Assembly: GCA_024362935.1 (NCBI GenBank)
Contig: JANCRA010000118.1
Span: 144,001 to 208,000 of the forward strand
DNA from: Setophaga petechia
Taxonomy: Eukaryota > Chordata > Aves > Passeriformes > Parulidae
DNA length: 64,000 nt
Reading direction: 5' to 3'
Each line of letters starts with the position of its first letter. The stretch's first letter is position 1. Below the pieces are notes generated by a model that was not told the DNA's origin, made no database searches, and worked only from the letters and a program-made list of their open reading frames with translations. Positions 45,765 to 56,375 of this stretch are shown piece by piece. The position numbers and the translations under genes were made by a program.

Positions 45765-46029
45765 GTGGGAGATGTGATTCCATCCAGGATCAGCTGCACA
45801 AAGGGATGGGAAGAGCCACACTGGGAAAAACTCCTGGAGTGGGAGGCAGGGCACAGGGAGGGAGCATCCAGGGAAAGAGAAGGGAGTGAACAGTGCCAGG
45901 GATTTCGGGATGCTCCAGGATGGAGGGAGAGGGCAGGGAAGAGGCTGCAGCTTCACTGGATCATGGAGGGGGAAGATGAGTGAGATTCCCCTACAGGAAC
46001 CCAGACAGGAGAGGTCCAAGCCCTGCTCC

Positions 46030-46135
46030 TGTCCCTCTTTTTAGGAACATTTTCCCTCTTTTTAGGATCATTTTCCCTTTTTTTACTAACACTTTCCTTC
46101 TTTTTAGGACAGTTTCCACTCTTTTCAGGACAGCT
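46030..46135. repeat. 22 bp minisatellite, about 4.5 copies
   Basis: Unit CCCTCTTTTTAGGAACATTT plus TC, becoming more diverged to the right (CTTCTTTTTAGGACAGTTTC). Confidence 0.9.
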
Positions 46136-47965
46136 GGAGATAAGCTGGATGCTGTTTCCATGATTCTGTGGTGTTCATCTGCATTTTATGTTGTTATCAG
46201 TCAATAAATCCCTGTGTTCACAGTTGGGGATTGTGAAGCAAAACACTTCAAAGTCATAAAAATAACTATGGGGGAAAAAAATCATAAAATATGAAGCAAT
46301 ATTTGAGAATTCCACACTTGGATATTCATGTTTTCCAACAACAAATCTGCTCAGTGAGGATTTTTTCCAAGAGATGTTGCAATCTGTATTTTTGGCATTC
46401 AAAAAAAGTGTTCCAGGAACAAAGTCCTTGTGAGCTCCAGCCAGTTTTATCTTCAAATTATAAATGGGAAACTGAGGCCCAGCAATGAAGAGTTCTCCAT
46501 GGTCCATGAGCCCAAAATTCCCTCTGTTATCCCAGTAAAACCAGTTTAAACAGAATAAAACTCCCCAGTAGAGATGAGTGCTGCCTTTTATGTCTCATCA
46601 GATGCTAAATGTCCTCTTTCAAAGCCATTCCTTTCAAACCCATTCCTTTCAAATCCATTCCCTGCTCCTACTTCACTTGGGGAGAAATGGGAATTATCCC
46701 TGATCAAGGAGGAAATTGCTTTCCCTTTTGTTAGGAATAATTAGGAATGCAATTTATCCCCCCTTCCCTTAATTACGAGTGCAGGAGGATCCATTTGCCT
46801 CGTTAAATATTTATTGCTCCAGCCTAGGTAGGAAGGAGCACAGCCCTGGAAGTGCAGCCTTGGAAATCCATCCCTGTTTTCCAGAGTAAGAATTTCATCT
46901 CAGATCACTTTCCCCACTCAACCTGCAGCACAAATCCACCAGGATTTTATAAACTTTTACTGCTACTGGCGTTGGGGCTGCAAAAACCTGGAATTTCAGC
47001 CTCTTGGCTTGGAGATCAAGAGTGAGACTGAAGTGGGGAAGATCCCTGAGCAAGGCTGGGATTTATTTTGTGGGGTTGTCTATAAATCAAGGACGATTTA
47101 ATGTCTGCCCTGCTCGTTCCCGTCTGGAGTTTATGGTGGAGCCATCCAGAATTTGAGTCATGTGTGAAATATTTCTGTCCATCTGCTCCAGCAGGAGGAG
47201 AACAGCTCTTCCAAGAGCTGCTTTTGTCCATAATAAATCTCCAAGGAAAGCCCAGCAGATGTGGAGGGTGGGTGCTCCACGCAGACCTTCGGCCACGTCC
47301 TGCATTGTTCACCCAGGACCTCGGCTCCGAGGAAGATTCCCAGAATTCTTGGATTGCTTCAGCTTGAAGCAACTGAGAAAACATCTTGGGCTGTTTGACC
47401 CGTTGGGTTGTGAAAATAAATATTTGGAGGGAAGGAATTTCTGTGGGATATTTCCCAAATCCGAGGGCCCGTGTGGTGCTCTGGCTCATGAGGTGACAGG
47501 TCCGTGTCGTGTCCATGGCAGGGGGACCTGGGGACCACTGGTGGCTTTTTCAGCTGTTCCTCAAGAGGAGCTCCAGGGCAGAGAGATTGGGGTCACCCAG
47601 GGAGAGAATTCCTCCCATTTGAGAAGGAGGAGAAGGAGGGAATTTCATGGATAAAGCACTGATGGCTGCTGCAGGGGCTCACAGCAATGTGGCCCCACAA
47701 AAACAACATTTCTGTGGGGCTGGGCTGGGTTTAGAGCCAGATCCTGCTGGCAGGGCCTGCAGAGCTCTGCACAGCCACCCTGAGGGGGTCTGCTGCCCAT
47801 CCCACAGCTCCCTGATGTGGAAAGGGACCTTTCCCAGGATCATTTCCAAATTCCCCCTCTCCTCATCCCTGGCAGGGGCAGCTGATTGTCACTAAAGTAA
47901 AAGTGTCAGGATTCTGCACATGGCAGGGATGCAGGGTTGGACCCTCCTTGTCAGAGGAGACCAGG
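46136..47965. other. No feature seen (1.8 kb)
   Basis: The longest run after 11.5 kb without repeats. An AT-rich stretch at 46730-46815 (TTAGGAATAATTAGGAATGC, CTTAATTACGAGTGC, GTTAAATATTTATTGC) could be conserved non-coding DNA. Frames at 47016-47654 overlap on both strands and have no recognised domain. Confidence 0.4.
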
Positions 47966-47967
47966 GA

Positions 47968-48362
47968 CAAACAGCACTGAGGGAGGAGGAGGAGGAGAAG
48001 GAGGAGAAGAAGGAGAGGAAGAAGGAGAAGAAGAAGAAGAAGAAGAAGGAGAAGAAGGAGGAGGAGAAGAAGGAGGAGGAGGAGGAGAAGAAGGAGAAGA
48101 AGGAGAAGAAGGAGAAGAAGGAGGAGAAGAAGGAGAAGAAGGAGAAGAAGGAGGAGAAGAAGGAGAAGAAGGAGAAGAAGAAGAAGAAGGAGAAAAAGAA
48201 GAAAAAGGAGAAGAAGGAGAAGACAAAAGAGAGGGAGAGGGAGAGGGAGAGGGAGAGGAAGAGGAAGAGGAAGAGGAAGAGGAAGAGGAAGAGGAAGAGG
48301 AAGAGGAAGAGGAAGAGGAAGAGGAAGAGGAAGAGGAAGAGGAAGAGGAAGAGGAAGAAGCA
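47968..48362. repeat. Purine tract: (GAGGAGAAG)n, (GAAGAG)n, 0.4 kb
   Basis: All-purine on plus: GAGGAG/GAAGGA units, a GAGGGAGAGGGA stretch at 48230-48255, then GAGGAA to 48358. Trinucleotide phase keeps all six frames largely open (poly-Glu/Lys on plus, poly-Ser, poly-Leu or Phe/Leu on minus). Confidence 0.97.
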
Positions 48363-48644
48363 TCTGGAGGCCTCAGAAGAACTGGAGTCATGTCCTGATG
48401 GACTCTGTGTGTCCAGAGTGAGAACCATTCTGTCATGATGGACTTGGAGGCTCTGTGGGTGAAGGACTCAAGGGGAGGGAGGAGGACAAGAAGAAATCTC
48501 CTCCCTGGGGATGATGCTCTGGGCTGCAGGTGATAGTAAAGGTATTGATTGGTTGTTATGAGTTAAGATGCTCAGAAAAGAATAATACATAATGCAATGT
48601 TGGGGTGTCAGGCAGTCCTTCAGCTGTGGGGAGCATCAGCAAGG

Positions 48645-49085
48645 GGCAGCCAGCTCAGCTCTCAGCAGGGATTTCAGCTCTGAACAGTGATTCTACCTCT
48701 CAGTGATTCCAGCTCTCAGTGATTTCAGCTCTCAGCAGTGATTCCAGCTCTCAGTGATTTCAGCTCTCAGCAGTGATTCCAGCTCTCAGTGATTTCAGCT
48801 CTCAGCAGTGATTCCAGCTCTCAGTGATTTCAGCTCTGAGCAGGGATTTCAGCTCTCAGTGATTTCAGCTCTCAACAGGGATTTCAGCTCTGAACAGTGA
48901 TTCTACCTCTCAGTGATTCCAGCTCTCAGTGATTTCAGCTCTCAGCAGGGATTTCAGCTCTCAGCAGGGATTTCAGCTCTCAGTGATTTCAGCTCTCAGC
49001 AGGGATTTCAGCTCTCAGCAGGGATTTCAGCTCTCAGCAGTGATTCCAGCTCTCAGTGATTCCAGCTCTCAGTGACTCCAGCTCT
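48645..49085. repeat. Minisatellite of 16 and 19 bp units (35 bp dimer)
   Basis: AGCTCTCAGTGATTTC (16 bp) and AGCTCTCAGCAGTGATTCC (19 bp) alternate, with GGGATTTC forms. A 130 bp block (AACAGTGATTCTACCTCTCA start) occurs twice, at about 48683 and 48893, so larger pieces were duplicated too. Confidence 0.92.
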
Positions 49086-49389
49086 GCCTTGTGAGGTGTC
49101 CCCAGGCCAGCCCAGGGACAGACAGCAGCACTGTGTGGTCGTTCCACAGAGCTCCTTTATTGCAGCTCCCAGCAAAGGACACCAGTGACAGCAGCTCCCC
49201 CTGAGCAGGGCAGAAATTGGGGTTTGATGGGGAAAAGCTGGGGTGGTACAAAGGGGAAAAACCAATGAATGTACCTGGGACCCCAAAGTGAGCTGGGAAC
49301 TCACCATGACCAAGGAGAATTTCTCAGTCCAGGAGGGTTTGGGGAGATCTTGTCACGGCCCATTCAAGGACATCTCTCCTAGGGAGAGG
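49086..49389. other. No gene seen; possible minus-strand polyadenylation site
   Basis: CTCCTTTATTGCAGC at 49151 reads as AATAAAGGAG on minus. Could be the 3' end of an unrecognised transcript or LTR remnant. Confidence 0.3.
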
Positions 49390-49394
49390 TTTGG

Positions 49395-49911
49395 TGTCAC
49401 CATGATATTTTCTAAAAAATCCTCTTTGCCCAGGATTTCCTCCTGGGAAGCTGAGAAGCCTCAGAGAGGAATGAAAACAATAATTATCTGATTGCTGCTC
49501 CTGTGTTTGCTGCTTTGGAATGTGGCTTGGACATTGTTTACCAACAGGTGAATGTTTGATTAGTTCCATGTGAATTGTTTTTTCTTCATGGTCAATCACA
49601 GCCAGCTGTGTCAGACTCTCTGAATCAGTCACAGAATTTCATTATTCATTCTTGTTAAGCCTTCTGGTGTGTCCTTTCTCTTTCTTTAGTATAGTATTGA
49701 TATAATATAATATAATATAATATAATATAATATAATATAATATAATATAATATAATATAATATAATATAATATAATATAATATAATATAATATAATATAA
49801 TATAATATAATATAATATAATATAATATAATATAATATAATATATCAGCCTTCTAAGAACATGGAGTCAGATTCTCCTCTCTCACCTCATCAGTGGACCC
49901 CACATTTTACA
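49395..49911 (+). mobile_element. ERV LTR with internal (TATAA)n expansion
   Basis: Starts TGTCACCATGATATTTTCT and ends CCCCACATTTTACA. Shares GAGAAGCCTCAGA, TTCATTCTTGTTAAGCCTTC and CATGGAGTCAGATTCTCCTC with the family, and matches 13127-14024 in reverse. The AT stretch before CAGCCTTCTAAGAAC has expanded to 150 bp of TATAA. TTTGG precedes it at 49390-49394. Confidence 0.85.
49692..49844. repeat. (TATAA)n microsatellite, about 30 units
   Basis: Perfect 5 bp repeat inside the LTR at 49395-49911, at the same relative place as the 13.2-13.7 kb array in a related LTR. Confidence 0.97.
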
Positions 49912-50177
49912 ATACTAAAGAAAAAGCTATGACTGTCTGAGACAGCTAAAACAGAGTTTTGAGTTAATAAGTTAAGGAAACAAAACAATTCTTAGTAGAA
50001 TCTAATTGACAAATTACTTTAGGAAAGCAATCTTCTTAACACATTCCACAGGTGTAAAAACACCAGGAGTAGTAAGCAGAGATAAGAATTGTTTTCTCTT
50101 CTTCTCTTTGTGTTTCTCTAGGGAAAATCTTGAGGGAGAATTACGTCTCTCTCTGTTCAGAAAATGTGAATGCCACA
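49912..50177 (-). mobile_element. Truncated inverted LTR piece joined tail-to-tail to the previous LTR
   Basis: ACATTCCACAGGTGT, GATAAGAATTGTTTTCTCTT, GTTTCTCTAGGGAAAATCTT and AAAATGTGAATGCCACA match the minus-oriented LTR at 35038-35449, lacking its left third. It abuts the plus LTR at 49911/49912. TTTGG at 50178-50182 equals the five bases before 49395, so the pair together is flanked by a possible 5 bp target-site duplication. Confidence 0.75.
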
Positions 50178-50179
50178 TT

Positions 50180-50455
50180 TGGGGAGGGTTGGCTCATTGC
50201 TATGGCAGCACCTGACTGCCAGTCAAGGTGTCAGAAAGTGATCTCCACCACTGGACAGCAAGGAAGGAGTGAACTGACAAATCTTCAGGAGGAGCTGGAA
50301 GTAGAAAAGGTGGAGCATCCATTTTGAAGAGGAGCACGTGCCGGTAGTCAGGGAGGCTCCCAGTGCTGTAATTTTTCCTTATTTAGTCTTTTTGTTGTAT
50401 TTTCATTAAGGTTTAATAAACCTTTAAAATTTTAAAGTGAGCAGTTGTTTCTCAC
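50180..50455 (+). mobile_element. Probable LTR 3' end of another ERV
   Basis: CATCCATTTTGAAGAGGAGC, GGCTCCCAGTGCTGTAATTT, TTAAGGTTTAATAAACCTTT (AATAAA) and GTGAGCAGTTGTTTCTCACA are in the order expected for a U3-R-U5 end. No matching copy in the window, so the call rests on layout only. Confidence 0.45.
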
Positions 50456-50589
50456 ATGGGGGAAAGGGAAAGAGCAAGTTTAGCTGTGTCTGTTTAAGGG
50501 AAAAAAACAAATTATCCTGTCTGGGATTGTTGTGCTGTTTCCCTTTGGATAGGCAGGAATTCAGCCTGGCATGGGGAGGGTTTTGTACC

Positions 50590-51125
50590 CATGGGATGGT
50601 TTGGGTTGGAAGGGAATAAATCCCATCCCATTCCCACAGCAGGGCCACCTCCCACTGTGCCAGGAGCTCCAGCCTGGCCTTGGGCACTGCCAGGGCTCCA
50701 GGGGCAGCCACAGCTGCTCTGGCAGTTCCAGCCCAGCCCCTGCCCACCCTGCCAGGGAACAATTCCCAATTGCCAAGATCCCATCCAGCCCTGCCCTCTG
50801 CCACTGGCAGCCATTCCCTGCCTCCTGTCCCTCCATCCTTGTCCCCAGTCCCTCTGCAGCTCTCCTGGAGCCCCTTCAGGCCCTGCAAGGGCTCTCAGCT
50901 CTCCCTGCAGCCTTCTCCTCTCCAGGGGAGCACCCCCAGCTCTCACAGCCTGGCTCCAGAGGGGCTCCAGCCCTGCAGCAGCTCCGGGTGCTCCTCTGGG
51001 CTCTCTCCAGCAGCTCCAGGTGCTGCTAATGCTGGAATTCCCAGGGCTGGGGCAGCTCTGCAGGTGGGGAATCACCTGAGAGGGGCAGAGAGGAGGATCC
51101 CCTCTCATCCTGCTGCACTCACTGG
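50590..51125 (-). mobile_element. CR1 LINE 3' portion, about 0.53 kb
   Basis: GATGGTTTGGGTTGGAAGGG at the left is the classic CR1 tail in reverse complement, followed by CTCCAGCCTGGCCTTGGGCA, CAATTCCCAATTGCCAAGAT and, further on, CTCTCACAGCCTGGCTCC. The first 240 bp match 61057-61295 closely. Minus frames of 154 and 279 codons and plus frames up to 162 codons here are broken remnants. Confidence 0.88.
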
Positions 51126-51195
51126 GGGATGAGCTCAGGGCAGGCGCAGAATTCCCTGGTGGCTCTCCAGCCTGTCCTAAGAAACCATGAGGATT

Positions 51196-51223
51196 ATTTT
51201 CCTTTTTTTTTTTTTTTTTTTTC
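51196..51223. repeat. Poly-T run of about 24 T
   Basis: T run ending TTCATCTCATTG, between a CR1 fragment and a young LTR; may mark an old poly-A insertion on minus. Confidence 0.8.
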
Positions 51224-51308
51224 ATCTCATTGTTTGTGGGCATTTTCTCCCTGTACCCACCTGGTTTGGGGTTGGGAGAACCCAACAGAGCTTGAACGAG
51301 CATCGAGG

Positions 51309-51691
51309 TGTGACCACGTTCACAGGGGTCTGAGGATGAGGGAAGAGACAAGGATCTGACTCCATGTTTCAGAAGGCTGATTTATTATTTTGTGATATAT
51401 ATTACATTAAAACTATACCAAAAGAATAGAAGAAAGGATTTCATCAGAAGGCTGGCTAAGAATAGGAAAGGAAAGAATGATAACAAAGGCTTGTGGCTCA
51501 GCTCTCTGTCCAAGCCAGCTGACTGTGATTGGCCATTAATTAGAAACAACCACATGAGACCAATCCCAGATGCACCTGTTGCATTCCACAGCAGCAGATA
51601 ATCAATGTTTACATTTTTTTCCTGAGGCCTCTCAGCTTCTCGGGAGGAAAAATCCTAAGGAAAGGATTTTCCATAAAAGATGTCTGTGACA
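51309..51691 (-). mobile_element. Young solo ERV LTR, 383 bp, 6 bp target-site duplication with one mismatch
   Basis: Starts TGTGACCACGTTCACAGGGG and ends GATGTCTGTGACA. TCGAGG precedes (51303-51308) and TTGAGG follows (51692-51697); the single mismatch is a CpG to TpG change. Nearly identical to the 23286 and 61618 copies. Confidence 0.93.
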
Positions 51692-51697
51692 TTGAGG

Positions 51698-52344
51698 CCT
51701 CCTCCATCCCTTCCCCTCCTCCCGACCTGACAGATCCAAACACAACACGAGGAGGCACAGCAGCTTTTTTTGGGAGCACAGCTGTTGGCACACACACTGC
51801 AAACACACATCAAAGACCTGGCAGGGCCTCTGTGCCTCTTGAAACCTGCCCCTGCTCTCTCCTGGCTCCAGGGGCTGCTTCCTCCTCCCTGACCAGGTGA
51901 CAATTTCCCTCCAGGAGCTGTTGCTGGGTGAAACATCGAGATTTTATCAGCTCCCTCTGCGCTCCCCAGGTGGGGCAGGCACAGCTGGCTTGGCTCTGCA
52001 GCTCCAAGAATGCTTTCTAAGCACTCCTAAATCAATTTTCCGACAGTTGTTATCTCTCATCTGCAAACACCTCCTGTCTGACTCTGCGTATCCTGCGGGT
52101 GAGGGGAGCAGCAGTGAAATCAGCAGTGCTGGAGTGGAAGTTTCCTGCTGGAGCTGCAAATAAAGCTCCTTCCATAGCCAGGGCTGCTGTCCTGATGTGA
52201 CTCCAGATTCTGAATCCTTCTGGCAACTTGGGAAGCTGAGATATTCCTCCTCCAGGTGACTCTTTCCAGCTGTGCTCTCCCAGTTCTCGCTGCCTCCAGG
52301 ATTGCTGCTGCTCCCTGTGATTGGCAGCAGTCAGATGAGTTCTT
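51698..52344. other. No feature seen
   Basis: Ordinary sequence between an LTR and a CR1 3' end. Confidence 0.4.
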
Positions 52345-52495
52345 TCACATCTTCAACATCCCTGGCAGTGCCCAAGGCCAGCTTGGACAGGGCTTGGAGC
52401 CACCTGGGACAGTGGGAGGTGTCCCTGCCATGGCAGGGGTGGCACTGGATGGGATTTAAGGTCCCTTCAAACTCAAACCATTCTGGGATTCACGG
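52345..52495 (+). mobile_element. CR1 LINE 3' end
   Basis: CATCCCTGGCAGTGCCCAAG, CCAGCTTGGACAGGGCTTGG, GGTGGCACTGGATGGGATTT and AAGGTCCCTTCAAACTCAAA then CCATTCTGGGATT form a CR1 3' tail in plus orientation. Confidence 0.85.
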
Positions 52496-52504
52496 GGGCT
52501 GATT

Positions 52505-52989
52505 GCAGCTCTCACTGCTGGAATGTGCTGCAGTCCTGTGAGGAGAGGCTGAGGGAGCTGGGAAGGGTCTGGAGAATCCCTGAGGGAGCTGGGAAGGGTC
52601 TGGAGCCCCAGGAGGGGCTGAGGGAGCTGGGAAGGGGCTGAGCCTGGAGCAAAGGAGGCTCAGGGGGCCCTTGTGGCTCTGCACAGCTCCTGCCAGGAGG
52701 GCACAGCCAGGGGGGTCGGGCTGTGCTCCAGGGAACAGGGACAGGAGCAGAGGGAACGGCCTCAGGCTGATCCAGGGCAGGCTCAGGGGGGATTTTTGGG
52801 AAGAATTCTCCATGGAAAGGGTGTCCAGCCTGGCACAGCCACCCAGGGCAGGGGTGGAGCCCCATCCCTGGAGGGGTTTAGAAGCCCTGTGGATGTGGCA
52901 CTTGGGGACAGGGGCAGGGCTGGGTTAAAGGTTGGACTCAATGATCTCAGAGGGATTTTCCAACCTTTATGATTTTATAATTCCATAAA
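52505..52989 (+). mobile_element. CR1 LINE 3' portion with tail, about 0.48 kb
   Basis: GTGAGGAGAGGCTGAGGGAG, CTGAGCCTGGAGCAAAGGAG, TGGGTTAAAGGTTGGACTCA and ATGATCTCAGAGGGATTTTC then CCAACCTTTATGATT run in CR1 order. Its first part is an inverted near-copy of 54465-54665. Confidence 0.88.
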
Positions 52990-53845
52990 AACATCACAAT
53001 CTGGCCCTTCTGACTCATGCTCAGTGTCCAGCTGGGCTCTGTGACCCCTCCTAAAGCCACCTTGGGTGCCTGAGGGTTCCAGGGCATTTTATCCTTTGAA
53101 ACATCCAGTGCCACCACTCCCATCATGAGAGACCAGCCCCTTCTTACCTCCTGTCTAAATACTCTGCTGGGTCCATTTCTGCTGCCATCCTGCCTCCCAA
53201 AATTTGAATTCCACCCCTGGACATGGGATAAGATTAATGATGAAGTCACATCTGTCCATACATCAGCAGAGAAAACAGCTGGATTCACACTCAGGAACAT
53301 CTGCTGACTGTGTCTGATAGGAATATCATCCAGGAGTGATGATTTGACTGGAATCAGAGATAATGTGTTTAAAGGCTTGTAAAATCTGACCTGAATTGCT
53401 TTTGGACTGTTGTTCCTGCCAGCAGATTGAAGCTGGGAGCTGCTGACACCAAAACACAAGCCCCATAATTAGTAACAAACAGCAGCATGGTGGGATTTGT
53501 TTTATTACCTCATAATTTGAACCAGAAACTGCTGGTGGTGTCTTCTGGGACAAAAAATAAAAAAACAAAACAATGCTCTGCTCCAGACAGTTTGAGAGGA
53601 ATATGCTGGGTTTGATGTCAGTGAAGGAACAGGCTCCAGGGCCTGGAGTTTGTTGATTTCTCTGCTGCTGTTATTTCCAGTTAAAGTGTCATCTCACTTG
53701 GATCTTGCATCCAAACTTCTCTGGGAATGTGTGAACCTCAGTCCCACCAGGCTCTGTCTCGCACAGTGTGTTCCATGTCGGGAAGCAAAGCCCAGGCTGT
53801 CTCTCAGCTTTGCCTCAGGCAGCTGCTGCCAGCAGGGACCTCACA
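52990..53845. other. No feature seen
   Basis: Ordinary sequence. Frames on both strands (170 codons on minus) lack recognisable signatures. Confidence 0.4.
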
Positions 53846-53849
53846 GAAT

Positions 53850-54060
53850 CCCCAAATCCCTGAATCAGCTGGGCTGGAAAAGATCTTGGGGATCATCACA
53901 TCCAACCTGTGACCTGACCCCACCTGTCCCCAGCCCAGAGCTCTGAGTGCCACATCCAGGAATTGCTGGGACCCCTCCAGGGATGGGCACTGCAAAGCTC
54001 CCTGGGCAGCCCCTGCCAAGGCCTGAGCCCCCTTTCCATGCAGAAATTTTCCCCCAATAT
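53850..54060 (-). mobile_element. CR1 LINE 3' fragment
   Basis: GAATCAGCTGGGCTGGAAAA, GATCTTGGGGATCATCACAT and CAGAGCTCTGAGTGCCACAT then CCAGGAATTGCTGGGACCCC. Closely similar to 54270-54440, so the two may be duplicates. Confidence 0.85.
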
Positions 54061-54269
54061 GCAAAAATGGGATTTTAAGAACTTTCAGGGCTCCTTTTCT
54101 CTGTTGTTGGTGTGAGGGGTTTGGAGCTGTGGGGGAACAGGAAATGCTCCCTGCCAGAAGGGGCTGGGGCAGGGACACCTCTGCTGCTGGGGCTGCATTG
54201 GATGGATATTCCCTTGTGGGAAAAGCCTTTGGGATTCTGGTGCTCAGGATGGCAGAGATGAGGTGGGAA

Positions 54270-54812
54270 AAGAGCTCCAAGGACATCGAGTCCCAGCTGA
54301 TCCCACCTTGTCCCCAGCCCAGAGCTCTGAGTGCCACCTCCAGGAATTGCTGGGACCCCTCCAGGGCTGGGCACTGCAAAGCTCCCTGGGCAGCCCCTTG
54401 CCAAGGCCTGAGCCCCCTTTCCATGGGGAAATTGCTGCTGTGCCCACCCTGAGCCTGCCCTGGCCCAGCCTGAGGCCGTTCCCTCTGCTCCTGTCCCTGT
54501 TCCCTGGAGCACAGCCCGACCCCCCCGGCTGTGCCCTCCTGGCAGGAGCTGTGCAGAGCCACAAGGGCCCCCTGAGCCTCCTTTGCTCCAGGCTCAGCCC
54601 CTTCCCAGCTCCCTCAGCCCCTCCTGGGGCTCCAGACCCTTCCCAGCTCCATTCCCTGCCCTGGACTCCCTCCAGCCTCTCCAGATCCTTCTTGTCCAAA
54701 GGGATCCAAAGTCGAGCCCAGGATTGGAGATTGTGGCCTTGGCAGGGCTGGGTTAACAGTTGGCCTCACCGAGCTCAGAGGGATTTTCCCACCTCAATGA
54801 TTTTATTATTCC
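54270..54812 (-). mobile_element. CR1 LINE 3' portion (minus) with a plus-oriented CR1 tail at its right edge
   Basis: Minus part: CAGAGCTCTGAGTGCCACCT through GCCTGAGGCCGTTCCCTCTG, CCTGAGCCTCCTTTGCTCCA to about 54700. Then 54735-54812 reads CTGGGTTAACAGTTGGCCTC, ACCGAGCTCAGAGGGATTTT and CAATGATTTTATTATTCC, a CR1 3' tail in the plus direction. So two CR1 insertions lie in opposite orientation side by side. Confidence 0.85.
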
Positions 54813-55549
54813 AACCATGGACACAAAGGGTTGTGCAGATGGATTTGGGGCTTTGAGGGGGAATGTTGTCCCTGAGGTCACAGACCTTCTGCCAGGAGGA
54901 TTTGGCTCTGCAGGACGAGGCATCTGAAACCCAGCAGCTCATGCTGGGAGCTACCAGGGGACAGAGGATTGGGCAAAATCCTTTTTTTTGTATTCCAGAA
55001 ATGGTCATTGCCATCACTTCACGCTGGAAAGGTTTAACAATATCAACCTCCCTGCTGTATCCACAAAATAAAACAACCCCTGAATGCTGCCAGGGCTTGT
55101 CTGGAAGCCATGGCCTGGTTTCACACCTCGGTTTTCCCTCCTGGATGGCCCCAGTTGCTCCACCAGCCCCCCACAGCTCCTCAGGGGTTTTTCACAGCAC
55201 TCCTTGGGGTAGGAACAGATTTCCTGGAAATCTTCCAGTCCTTGTGGCTGTGGGCACAAACGAGGCCCTGCAGATGTCCCTGTGCAAGGAAAACCCTTCC
55301 AGCTGCTCCCGGGACACCCCTGCCCCAAGGCCTGGCTGGGGCACAAAATCCATAGGGAAACCTTCTCCAGGATTATCCCTGCCCTGCTGGCAGCCCACAG
55401 CAGCACCAGCCACCATCCCTGCCTCCAGCTGGCCTGGAAAAGGCTCCTTTTAGCCCAGGATCCTGGGATTTGCTGGCAAGCCCTGGGCAGGGCCAGCTGG
55501 TCCTGCCAGGCTGAGCTGCTGGGGCAGAGGAGAGGATGGAGCATCCCTG
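54813..55549. other. No feature seen
   Basis: Ordinary sequence. Frames of up to 201 codons on minus run into the 19 bp repeat and show no domain. Confidence 0.4.
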
Positions 55550-55698
55550 CCCTGATCCTCAATCCATGTTCTGATCCTCCATCCCTGTCCTGATCCTCCA
55601 TCCCTGTCCTGATCCTCAATCCATGTCCTGATCCTCAATCCCTGTCCTGATCCTCAATCCCTGTCCTGATCCTCCATCCCTGCCCTGATCCTCCATCC
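55550..55698. repeat. 19 bp minisatellite, about 7.5 copies
   Basis: Unit CCTGATCCTCCATCCCTGT, alternating CCATCC, CAATCC and CATGT variants. Runs directly into the purine tract. Confidence 0.94.
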
Positions 55699-55699
55699 T

Positions 55700-56372
55700 G
55701 GTGGGAAGGGGAAGGGGAAGGGAAAGGAAAGGGGAAAAGGGGGGGGGGAAAGGGAGAAAAAAGAGGGGGGAAGGGGTGAAAAAGGGGAAAGGGATGGGAT
55801 GGGAAGGGAAAAGGGGAAAGGGAAAAGGGAAGGAAAGGGGAGGAAAGGAAAGGGGAGGAAAGGAAAGGGGAGGAAAGGAAAGGAAAGGGAAGGGAAGGGA
55901 AGGGAAGGGAAGGAAGGGAAGGGAAGGGAAGGGAAGGGAAGGGAAGGGAAGGGAAGGGAAGGGAAGGGAAGGGAAGGGAAGGGAAGGGAAGGGAAGGGAA
56001 GGGAAGGGAAGGGAAGGGAAGGGAAGGGAAGGGAAGGGAAGGGAAGGGAAGGGAAGGGAAGGGAAGGGAAGGGAAGGGAAGGGAAGGGAAGGGAAGGGAA
56101 GGGAAGGGAAGGGAAGGGAAGGGAAGGGAAGGGAAGGGAAGGGAAGGGAAGGGAAGGGAAGGGAAGGGAAGGGAAGGGAAGGGAAGGGAAGGGAAGGGAA
56201 GGGAAGGGAAGGGAAGGGAAGGGAAGGAAAGGAAAGGAAAGGAAAGGAAAGGAAAGGAAAGGAAAGGAAAGGAAAGGAAAGGAAAGGAAAGGAAAGGAAA
56301 GGAAAGGAAAGGAAAGGAAAGGAAAGGAGAAGGAGAGAAGGAGAAGAGAAGGAGAAGGGAAGGAGATGCCCA
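55700..56372. repeat. AAGGG/AAAGG microsatellite complex, about 0.67 kb
   Basis: Irregular GGGAAAA purine DNA (55700-55885), near-perfect AAGGG for about 330 bp (to 56226), near-perfect AAAGG for about 100 bp (to 56328), then GGAGAAG units. Long open frames on both strands (up to 256 codons) are artefacts. Confidence 0.97.
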
Positions 56373-56375
56373 CGT

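Noticed and set aside
46175..46507. 110-codon minus frame of protein-like composition
   Set aside because: No recognised family, no splice or promoter context, and the area is AT-rich and may be an old repeat shared with 16.7 kb.
50512..51351. 279-codon minus frame as a possible CR1 ORF2 remnant
   Set aside because: Most of it lies in the CR1 3' region and neighbouring DNA; I see no reverse transcriptase motifs.
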